Below are positions 7,736 through 13,900 of a stretch of 13,900 nt of DNA, piece by piece. The translations under genes and the position numbers were made by a program. The notes beneath the pieces were generated by a model. That model was not told the origin of the DNA. It ran no database searches and saw only the letters and a list, made by a program, of their open reading frames with translations. This stretch comes from Pavlovales sp. CCMP2436 (lineage: Eukaryota; Haptophyta; Pavlovophyceae; Pavlovales). Each line of letters begins with the position of its first letter. Position 1 is the stretch's first letter. The DNA lies in contig MU631324.1 of NCBI GenBank assembly GCA_026770615.1, forward strand, positions 35,058 to 48,957. Reading direction: 5' to 3'.

Positions 7736-8360
7736 TTGTGTAATTATGGTATGTATCAGCAGCAATACATCGCACTATTAATGCATCGTACAACCGGGGA
7801 GTAGTTACATTAGGCATATTCCACTGCCCCCTTTTCAGGCTCAGGCCTCATCAGAGGCTGTTTAAAATTACCTACTCCATGGATCACGAAAAACCGGGGT
7901 TTGTACGCAAGACCTGATCGGGGTGTCTATACTTCCAGGGTGTGCACACAAGACCCAAAAAACACCTGCAACTGGATCGCTAGTATGTATTAACCAATTT
8001 CTGCAAACTGTAAACTGGTTTTTAACCAATTATTGCACCTTTTCGAAGTTTGGGAAGGTGCGATAAAGGATTTATCCCGATATTCATTTCAATTCCCGCT
8101 GGCGAAGAGCGCGACGCCGACACGGCCAGGATAGGTCAAAGAGACCTGTTTGATACGCGGAAAGAAGCTCACCCGGTCCGGAACGACCTAGTTCATCGCG
8201 CCTCGCAGCCAGACCTCCGTCCGCGCGCGTCTCGTGGCCAGAACCTTATTCATGATGAACTAGCTCGAATGACAGGCTCCACACGCGTTCGGGCCATAGT
8301 GCGCGGACACCGAGAATAGGTCAACGCGGGCTCGGCAGGCGATGAACAAGCTTTGACACG

Positions 8361-8522
8361 ATGCTCAAGCCGTATGATATCCCCGAGCAACAGCTTCGAT
8401 GCCCCATCTTCCATGTTTACGGCTACGCCAAGAGGTCGCGCAAGGCCTATTTGCTCGTCCATGGAGACGCAGCTCGGACCGCAGGCCGTACGACGCCATG
8501 TCGGAGCCAGAGGCGCGCTTGA
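8361..8522 (+). CDS. Short ORF of unknown function in the core of the inverted repeat
   Basis: A 53-residue frame from ATG 8361 with the protein-like stretch KPYDIPEQQLRCPIFHVYGY followed by AKRSRKAYLLVHG. Its composition is more balanced than the surrounding chance ORFs, which is the only reason to list it. No domain is recognised. It may be a fragment of a longer gene whose remainder is lost or lies in other frames. Confidence 0.25.
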   Translation: MLKPYDIPEQQLRCPIFHVYGYAKRSRKAYLLVHGDAARTAGRTTPCRSQRRA

Positions 8523-8557
8523 CGTGGCACTGGTGATGGCACACCGCGATGACAACA

Positions 8558-8603
8558 GCGCCTCACATTGGGATCGGACGCGATCGTGAGCCTCCACTCA
8601 TGA
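8558..8603 (+). repeat. 46-bp inverted copy of the chaperonin CDS end
   Basis: Matches the reverse complement of 8990-9035 with one difference in 46 bases (TCA for TTA just before the stop). It therefore encodes the last residues LTLGSDAIVSLH and a TGA on the plus strand, while the intact gene is on the minus strand. Homology stops at both edges and the frame upstream closes at once, so this is a captured fragment. Confidence 0.85.
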
Positions 8604-8989
8604 TCCGCGTGGATATCGCACTCCCAGTGACTCCGTTGCCTGCCGAGCCCGCGTTGACCTCGTCCTCGGTGTCCGCGCACTGTGTGCCGAGGCGTGTGAT
8701 CCGAGCTAGTTCGGCATGAAGGTTCTCCACGAGACGCGCGCGGACGGAGGTCTGGCTGCGAGGCGCGATGAACTAGGTTGTTCCGGACCGGGCGAGCTTC
8801 TTTCCACATGTCAAACGGGTCTCTCTGACCTATCCTGGCCGTGTCGGCGTCGCGCTCTCCGCCAGCGGGAATTGACATCCTGGGCATATTTCCTTTTTCG
8901 CACCCTCAAAAGCAACCGAGACCTGGCTCCAGCAGTGTCGGTCTTACACTGGTGACTGACAGCCCAAAGCCTGCGCCGCGCTCACGCCG

Positions 8990-11488
8990 TCATAAGTGGA
9001 GGCTCACGATCGCGTCCGATCCCAATGTGAGGCGCACAGCCGCCACCGCGTTGCGCACGGCCGCCTCCCGCGCGACCGGGTCGTCGCAGACGGCCGTTTC
9101 TGACACCTGCCCGCTGGCTTCGCGCTCGGGGCGCAGCGCCTCGGAGATGGGCGCGCACCGCAGCATCTCAGCGAGCGACGGGGGTGCTAGCCCTAGCCCG
9201 AGCCCGCCGCCGCACGAGGCGCCCCAGAGTGCGCGTGCGTGCGCGATCGCGTCGAGCGCGACGACAGGCGAGAGGCCGCTGTTGACGAGCGCGCTCGCGG
9301 CCGTCGACTCGAGCGCTTGCGCGAAGGCGTCGAAGACCAAGGCCTGCTCGAGTAGCCGCGCCTTTGCGCGCCGGGCGGAGGAGGCGCGCATGCTCCCTTC
9401 TCTTCCTCCTCCCTCCCTTCTCCCTCCTCCCCCTTCTTCCTCCCGTAGCAAGGGTTCGGCCGCGGCGAAGCGTGCGCGCTCGGCCGACTCGGCGAGCGCG
9501 CACATGCATGCCACGTCGCTCGCACCCCCGCCGGGCAGCACGGCCGCGAGGGACGCGGGCTGCGCGCCCGCGGGCGGGGCCGCGAGGATGGCGTTGCGCA
9601 GCCGGCAGAGGCACTTGCGCAGCACGAGCTCGGCGTCGGCAGCTGCGGCGGAGGAGCTTGCGCGGAGCACAGCCGTGCACGGCAGCCCCGCCTCGGCCGC
9701 TTGCCGCGCCCGCTCGACAGGGCGGCGCCCCACAGCCTGGCTCGCGTCGGCTGCACCCGCGCGGTCGGTCGGTGGTTGCTGCTCAGACAGCTGCGCCCTG
9801 AGCAGCAGCCGCCAGCTCGAGTCGTGCCCCGCGCGCGCGACATCTCGCCTTGCGCGCACGACGCGCGCCTCCTCGTCCGGAGTCCACCCCTCGCGCCACA
9901 GCTCTGCGCGCAGCAGCCTCGCAGGCAGCCGCCCGCCGCCGGGCCACGCGGCTTCACCGTCCACGACGCTGCCCTCATCCGCAGCCATGGCGGTACTCAA
10001 CCGCACACCTGCCAGCGCAGCGACCGCCCGCAGCTCGGTGCCGTGCACGGAGGGCACAAGCACGTGCCCCGCGGCGCGGCACCGCTCCGCCAGCTCGACC
10101 GACGCCCCTCCGCGCACGAGCACGAGCGCGCGCGTCTCGCCGCCGCCACCGTCGTTGCCGCCGCCGCCGCCGCGGGGCGCGCGCGCGCACACCGCGTCGA
10201 GCGCTCTGACGAAGGCGCGCGCGTACTCGTCCTGCACCGCCTCGGCGCGCACGGCTGCCGAGCGGAACTCGCGCGCGCCGAGCATGACGTGCCGTGCCGC
10301 CCCGGGCCGAGCGGCTGCGGAAGAGGTGTGCGGCCGGAAGGAGGCGTGGCACGCGTCGTCGTCGATCAGCACAGGCAGCAGCTGCGCGCTCGAGCAGAGG
10401 GCGGACACCCCGGGCGGCTGCGCGCGCTCGAACGCACCGGCTTCCCGCGCGCGTGCACCGCAATCGCGCCTACCCCCGCCCTTGCCCCTGGCCAGCTCGC
10501 TGAGCGCAAGCGCGACCGCATCGGCGTCGGCCCGCTCGAGCTCGAGCAGCACGGCCGCCGGGAGCACCGTGCTGTGCTCCGCCGGGTGACCCACGAGGCG
10601 GCTCACGCGCACGCGGCTGATCCGCTCGTCCGCGTCTGCGCGCGCCGCCTCCGCGTCGGGGTGCAGCGAGGTGCGCGTGTCCGCGAGGCGCACAGCGTGC
10701 GCGGCCGCGGCGGCGAGGGACATCTCCTTCCCCCTGCCGTGCGCGAGCGAGGCCGCGAGCACGCCCAGCTCGTCCAGCGCGTCCGGGCCCACGGGAGCGA
10801 CGGCCGGCGAGCGCTGCGGCGGCGGGGGCAGCGCTGGCTCGGGGGGCGGCAGCGGCTGCAGCGCGCCCCCGTCGCCACCCCCCTCGAAGAACCAAGCGAA
10901 CTCGTCATCGCCGTCTGCGCCCGCCAGGCCGGCCGCAGGAACCGCGCCACTGCCGCCGAGCAGCGCCGCCGCGTGCGCGCCGCCCAGGCCCATGGCCTGC
11001 AGCAACTCGAGCGGAATGGGCGGGATCTCCGATGATTGCAACAGCGGCTCCTCCCTCGCGCGCCCCTCGCCCGAACCGTCGAGCTCGACGAGCGCGGTGC
11101 TCGGCACGCGGATGACGCGCAGCGTGAGTGCGCATGTGTCCGCGCAGCACTCGAATCCGTCCAGCACGCCCTCCACGCCCACGCCCAGGTGTATGAGGTC
11201 GCGCGCGGCGAGCGCGAGGTTGCCGAAGAGCGCGACGAGCGTGGTCAGGCCACTGCCCACCTCCTCCGCCTGCGCGACGCACAGCTCCTCGAGGATGGTG
11301 CCCACCGGGTGCTGCACGCGCAGCGCGCCCACGAGGGTGGGCACGTCTGCGGTGAGCGTGCCGCCGCCGTCCTCGTCCTCGATCACTGCCTTGAGCGTGG
11401 CCGAGGGGCCGAGCAGCGTCTGCACGCACCGGCCGATCGCCGAGGCCGCCGCCGCCGCCGCCGCCACGTCGAGCGGCTCCACCCTCAT
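8990..11488 (-). CDS. Divergent CCT/TCP-1-family chaperonin-like protein (BBS10/BBS12-type candidate)
   Basis: An intronless frame of 832 residues. The N-terminal equatorial part (15-110) follows CCT subunits: TLLGPSATLK (24-33) for T-x-x-G-P-x-x-x-x-K, RVQHPVGTILEEL for the V-x-H-P-x-A-K segment, and EEVGSGLTT (75-83) where CCTs have GDGTT. The apical strand ALVLVRGG (454-461) and PSVHGTELRAVAALAG (479-494) match the V-x-x-x-x-L-x-x-I-A-x-x-T-G block. LPGGGASD (651-658), ALESTAASALVNSGLSP (725-741) and the end (800-832) match the second equatorial half. The catalytic Asp of GDGTT is absent, so ATP hydrolysis is doubtful. CCT subunits are about 550 residues; this has Gly/Pro-rich insertions at about 137-255 and 680-710. 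Size and the altered motif recall BBS10/BBS12, which help assemble the BBSome of cilia. A remote CCT paralogue is the alternative. Long ORFs on the opposite strand are GC-driven shadows. Confidence 0.75.
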   Translation of the reverse strand: MRVEPLDVAAAAAAASAIGRCVQTLLGPSATLKAVIEDEDGGGTLTADVPTLVGALRVQHPVGTILEELCVAQAEEVGSGLTTLVALFGNLALAARDLIHLGVGVEGVLDGFECCADTCALTLRVIRVPSTALVELDGSGEGRAREEPLLQSSEIPPIPLELLQAMGLGGAHAAALLGGSGAVPAAGLAGADGDDEFAWFFEGGGDGGALQPLPPPEPALPPPPQRSPAVAPVGPDALDELGVLAASLAHGRGKEMSLAAAAAHAVRLADTRTSLHPDAEAARADADERISRVRVSRLVGHPAEHSTVLPAAVLLELERADADAVALALSELARGKGGGRRDCGARAREAGAFERAQPPGVSALCSSAQLLPVLIDDDACHASFRPHTSSAAARPGAARHVMLGAREFRSAAVRAEAVQDEYARAFVRALDAVCARAPRGGGGGNDGGGGETRALVLVRGGASVELAERCRAAGHVLVPSVHGTELRAVAALAGVRLSTAMAADEGSVVDGEAAWPGGGRLPARLLRAELWREGWTPDEEARVVRARRDVARAGHDSSWRLLLRAQLSEQQPPTDRAGAADASQAVGRRPVERARQAAEAGLPCTAVLRASSSAAAADAELVLRKCLCRLRNAILAAPPAGAQPASLAAVLPGGGASDVACMCALAESAERARFAAAEPLLREEEGGGGRREGGGREGSMRASSARRAKARLLEQALVFDAFAQALESTAASALVNSGLSPVVALDAIAHARALWGASCGGGLGLGLAPPSLAEMLRCAPISEALRPEREASGQVSETAVCDDPVAREAAVRNAVAAVRLTLGSDAIVSLHL

Positions 11489-11698
11489 GCCTTGGAGAGG
11501 CAGGGACGGAGCGCGACGCGAGGCAGATGCGACACGACGCGACGCAGATGCAGCTGCGCGACGTCAGCCCGAGATCGTCAGTCCGACAACACCCGGCTCC
11601 TCTTCGTGCTGGAGCGGGTTCAAACGCGGTCTACGGGAGCGCCCACCATCGTGAATCGGTAACACAGACACGGCTGACACGGGCGCGCGAACCGAGCG
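11489..11698. promoter_or_regulatory. Short divergent promoter region between the chaperonin and AAA genes
   Basis: Only 210 bp separate two start codons pointing apart, so a shared bidirectional promoter is likely. The region is GC-rich near the chaperonin side, with repeated GACGCGA/GCAGATG words (11515-11550), and less so after 11570. I see no TATA box. Confidence 0.45.
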
Positions 11699-12409
11699 AT
11701 GTTGCGGCAGGCCGCTGCGACCGTGGGCCGGCGGTGCACCGGGTGGCCCGTGCCTCGCCTCGCCGCCGCCTCGGGCCCGCGCCGGGGCATCGTGACGGTG
11801 CGCCCGCATGGCAAGGCGGAGGGCGACACCCCCCGCGGGGCGGCGACGCGCGGCAACCACGCGCGCCCGGGGCAGGGTCGCAGGACGGATGCCGACCGCG
11901 CGAGATCGGCGGGGCTGGAGGCCCAGCGGCGCGCGCGCGAGCTGCGCGCCTCGATCTTGCCCCCAACGCAGACGGGGTACACCTTCGCCGACTTTGCGAG
12001 CTCGGGCTACAGCCTCTCTGAGACGAGTAAGCAGGTCTGTCTGCTCAACGCCTTCTTGCACCTGCAGCCCAACGACGTGCCCGCCATTGGCTGGCGCCAG
12101 CGCTGGCTGCTGCTCGAGGGCGTGTTCGGCTCCGAGCTCAAGCAAGAGCGGTTGGTGCGTGCGCTCGCACACGAGCTAGGCGCATCCTTCCTCCTCTTGC
12201 GCATGGGCGGCCTCGCCGCCGCCTCGCTGCCCGAGGGCCGCGGCGGCGCCGCGGCCTCCTCGGGCGGCGCGAAGGGGCAGCTCGGCTCGCGCAAGGTGGC
12301 GCAGATCGCGAGGGAGATCGAGGATCTCACGGACGAGCTTGGGGAGCTTGTGCACGAGCACGCGCTGACCAAGTGCGACAAGATGGTCAACTCGGTCCTG
12401 GCGGACGCG
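11699..12409 (+). CDS. AAA-type ATPase N-terminal exon (plant DAA1/MSP1-like), probably mitochondrial
   Basis: A 237-codon first exon ending in phase 0 at the donor GCG|GTGAGC. Residues 1-35 are Arg/Ala-rich without acids (MLRQAAATVGRRC...), a typical mitochondrial presequence. Residues 92-168 match the segment ahead of the ATPase domain in plant DAA1-like AAA proteins: TFADFASSGYSLSETSKQV for F-x-x-F-P-Y-Y-L-S-E-x-T-x-x-V, then WLLLEGVFGSELKQERLVRAL for the L-L-S-G-P-x-G-S/T-E-x-Y-Q-E-x-L-x-x-A-L block, and HELGASFLLL. A Gly/Ala linker (179-195) precedes a charged, coiled-coil-like helix (198-232, AREIEDLTDELGELVHEH). Walker A/B of the main ATPase domain must lie beyond the window. Reading past the donor stays open to 12649 but loses protein character. 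Related proteins remodel membrane or organelle proteins with ATP; the substrate here is unknown. Confidence 0.6.
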
Positions 12410-12592
12410 GTGAGCTGCCAGCCCCTGAATTTTTTATTTCAGGGTGCATCACACACCGACGAATGTACAATGCCGAAACCAACTCCCTCTGTACCCCTTG
12501 TCAGATATAATAGGAATATATCTGACAGGGCTTGCCCCAATGTACCCAGAGTGGTAGTCAATAGTCTTCCAACAAAGGCTAGTGCACATGGG

Positions 12593-12606
12593 CTGGCGGA
12601 CGCGGT
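12593..12606 (+). repeat. Intronic copy of the AAA exon 1 end and donor
   Basis: CTGGCGGACGCGGT at 12593-12606 is an exact 14-nt copy of 12398-12411, which spans the end of exon 1 and the GT of its donor. The copy is followed by ATTTTTATT instead of GAGC. It is in the same orientation, 195 bp downstream. Confidence 0.8.
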
Positions 12607-12737
12607 ATTTTTATTTTATAATTATAATTATTGTGAGCTACCAGCTTAGATGTTAATCGATGTTGCCGTCATTGTTATCATGATGTGAATCGATGTCGCC
12701 GTCATTGTTATTATTGTGGTTTCATTATATTGCGGTG

Positions 12738-12748
12738 GTTGCTGTTGT

Positions 12749-12786
<38 letters not shown>

Positions 12787-12796
12787 ATGCTGTTGC

Positions 12797-12827
<31 letters not shown>

Positions 12828-12830
12828 GCT
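12738..12830 (+). repeat. CTG/TTG trinucleotide microsatellite
   Basis: About 93 bp of GTT and GCT triplets inside the AAA intron (reverse strand CAA/CAG). ORFs here translate as Val/Ala or Asn/Ser runs and are not genes. Length variation between individuals is expected. Confidence 0.9.
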
Positions 12831-13108
12831 ATAATCATAATAATCAAAACTACCCTGTTGCCAGCCCTTGTGCACTAGCCTTTGTTGGAAGGCTAACAAC
12901 TAGCCCTCTGGGTACATTGGGGCAAGCCCTGTCAGACATTTTTATAAGGACGTTTATCTTATTGGGTACATAGTCGCAAACTCACAATTATAAGGAAAAC
13001 CGAGGACGACACACGTTTTTTTGCAATAACGGTAAAAAAAAAGTGAAGCATGAGTTGCCAGCCCTTACACCCTTGTCCCTGCCCACCTGCTGCAGGCCTC
13101 TGCCGCAT

Positions 13109-13221
13109 GAGAAACATTTTTTTTTCTTTTCTAGAATATCTTTGAGTCCATAAATATTTAGAGATTTTTTTATGGAAACATTTTTTGTTGAATATCTTTG
13201 AGTCCAGGAATATCTAGCGAT
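13109..13221 (+). repeat. AT-rich tandem pair, period about 56 bp
   Basis: GAATATCTTTGAGTCC begins at 13134 and 13190, each followed by a similar ATAT-CTAG-GATT segment, and each preceded by a GAAACATTTTTT-like stretch (13109 and 13174). It lies inside the AAA intron. Confidence 0.75.
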
Positions 13222-13265
13222 TCAAAGGGATATATTGATTGTGTGAATGCGCGTGCACGAATGAT

Positions 13266-13426
13266 AATTATACTCATAATACCACTTCTACTAATACCAC
13301 TGCTAATTTTGAGGCATTTGCCGCATTTGTGGGGGGGGTGCGAATAATTATATCAATAACACCACTTCTACTAAAAATAAAATTTAATCTGCAGGCATCT
13401 GCCGCATTTGTGGCGGGGGGTGCGAG
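13266..13426 (+). repeat. 80-82-bp tandem duplication covering an acceptor and exon start
   Basis: ACCACTTCTACTAA occurs at 13281 and 13361, and GCATTTGCCGCATTTGTGG at 13314 aligns with GCATCTGCCGCATTTGTGG at 13396. The second copy contains the acceptor CTGCAG and first bases of the tentative exon 13395-13460. A further short echo, CTGCAGGCCTCTGCCGCAT, lies at 13090-13108. Confidence 0.75.
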
Positions 13427-13824
13427 ACGAGCTCTGCGCGCAGCAGGCGGCGGACCTGACGTAAGACACTTTCTTATTGGTATCATATTATTACAATATT
13501 AATGCCATTAGGATCTATTATTTATTATTTACATTACAGATGACGGGGGAGATGCAGCAGAGGTCGGTCAGCGCGCCACTTGAGAGTCGTCGATTGTCGT
13601 GTGCCTGATCAGACCCAGCGGTGGGGACGGTATCCGTGTGCCCGGGGTGGATCCCTGGATCTGAGTGTTTTTCAACGCTTGGGTCCAGTGCGAGCCTCAC
13701 GGGGACGGACGTTTTACTGCGAACACAGTCTATATGAGTTAATTGGGATTCACATGACCCCCCCCTCTATACGAATCCTCACCTACAGAGCGCCGCTGCT
13801 CAGCTGGAGGCGTTATTGGCCGAG
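13395..13824 (+). other. Tentative further exons of the AAA gene
   Basis: Three phase-compatible candidates: 13395-13460 (acceptor CTGCAG, donor GTAAGA), 13540-13562 (acceptor TTACAG, donor GTCGGT) and 13791-13824 (acceptor CAGAG, donor GTGTCG). Joined to the first exon in phase 0, they read ASAAFVAGGARRALRAAGGG then PD, MTGEMQQ, and SAAAQLEALLAE; the last is coiled-coil-like and would extend the helix at the end of exon 1. The second is a 23-nt microexon with a weak donor. In 13395-13460 another frame (DELCAQQAADL) also looks protein-like, but its phase runs into a stop in the next candidate. RNA evidence is needed to choose. Confidence 0.3.
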
Positions 13825-13900
13825 GTGTCGGGATTGAGGGTTATATACTATATGCATATTTATATGATGTTAATATGATCCAAACACACCAACCCCCCCT

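Larger units (their letters stand above)
7131..8052. other. Non-coding, repeat-bearing stretch
   Basis: Holds an A-rich patch at 7209-7226 shortly after the broken gene, two perfect hairpins (7322-7377), a 107-bp tandem repeat (7447-7735), then AT-rich sequence in which TAACCAATT-x-x-TGCA occurs twice (near 7990 and 8023). No protein-coding frame is supported; ORFs here run across the repeats. Confidence 0.55.
8053..8907. mobile_element. Large inverted repeat element, arms of about 270-290 bp around a ~300-bp core
   Basis: Left arm is about 8053-8342 and right arm about 8639-8907, in opposite orientation. The best part (about 8090-8230 against 8740-8880) is roughly 90% identical by eye. The arms end in similar sequence (GAAGGTGCGA-like against GAGGGTGCGA-like) and stay alignable up to GGCTCGGCAGGC at the inner edge. 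Both arms encode the same frame from outside inward (a block with DTARIGQRD and HRASQPDLRPRASRG), so the arms may derive from a coding sequence. The core holds a 53-residue ORF and a 46-bp copy of the neighbouring chaperonin stop region. It could be a TIR transposon or foldback element, or a simple inverted duplication. No target-site duplication was established and no transposase is visible. Confidence 0.65.
12500..12940. repeat. Intronic inverted repeat (arms of about 80 bp) in the AAA gene
   Basis: Arms at about 12517-12598 and 12861-12940 are reverse complements with roughly nine differences by eye; both contain GACAGGGCTTGCCCCAATGT and CCAACAAAGGCTAGTGCACA or their complements. The left edge carries an extra perfect palindrome, TGTCAGATATA paired with TATATCTGACA, at 12499-12527. 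Between the arms lie an AT-rich patch, a 33-bp tandem pair (12655-12720) and a CTG/TTG microsatellite. It resembles a MITE inserted in the intron, or a foldback that would bring the ends of the intron together. Confidence 0.75.

Noticed and set aside
8050..8319. 89-residue plus-strand frame and its minus-strand mirror at 8447-8887 as two genes
   Set aside because: They are the two arms of one inverted repeat read from each end. The shared block shows common origin but no known family, and the inner ends diverge in frame.
8841..10589. 582-residue open frame on the plus strand across the chaperonin
   Set aside because: Ser/Ala/Arg/Pro-rich product with no motif, exactly opposite a frame that has chaperonin blocks in order. 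It is a GC-driven shadow; the same holds for the plus-strand frames at 9701-11035 and 10671-11654.

Overview
The window looks like nuclear DNA of a eukaryotic alga. Exons are very GC-rich and are split by GT-AG introns that are AT-rich or C-rich. One protein starts with a plastid-type leader and another with a mitochondrial-type leader. The genes are eukaryotic housekeeping or organelle families: importin beta, a CCT-like chaperonin, a DAA1-like AAA protein and a UVR/DEAD helicase. A haptophyte or another alga with a secondary plastid is my guess; the sequence alone does not fix the lineage.

Layout. 1-1259 (+): last three exons of an importin-beta (karyopherin beta-1) gene. 1861-2556 (-): an intronless SDR-fold protein that has lost the dinucleotide-binding glycines and the Tyr/Lys catalytic pair. 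2917-5346 (+): a complete three-exon DEAD-box RNA helicase with a putative transit peptide and a UVR motif; its three exons sum to exactly 663 codons. 5347-8990: a gene-poor stretch of about 3.6 kb. It holds a broken gene of unknown family (11-bp tandem duplication, one 78-nt intron), two adjacent perfect hairpins, a 107-bp tandem repeat and a large inverted repeat with arms of about 270-290 bp. 8990-11488 (-): an 832-residue intronless chaperonin-like protein (CCT fold, BBS10/BBS12-like size, GDGTT motif altered). 11699 to the window end (+): the first exon of a mitochondrially targeted AAA-type protein, followed by a repeat-rich intron and three tentative short exons. The SDR/helicase and chaperonin/AAA pairs are each divergently oriented over short intergenic regions (360 and 210 bp). 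The genes are functionally unrelated and do not form a pathway.

The most unusual signal is a recurring one. Short exact or near-exact copies of gene boundaries (exon end plus donor, acceptor plus exon start, or the end of a CDS) lie inside or beside the neighbouring non-coding DNA. I see this at the importin, helicase, AAA and chaperonin loci. Together with an inverted-repeat element that contains a 46-bp copy of the neighbouring chaperonin stop region, it suggests that local duplication at gene boundaries is shaping introns and intergenic DNA here. All functional calls come from reading motifs by eye; no database search was run.
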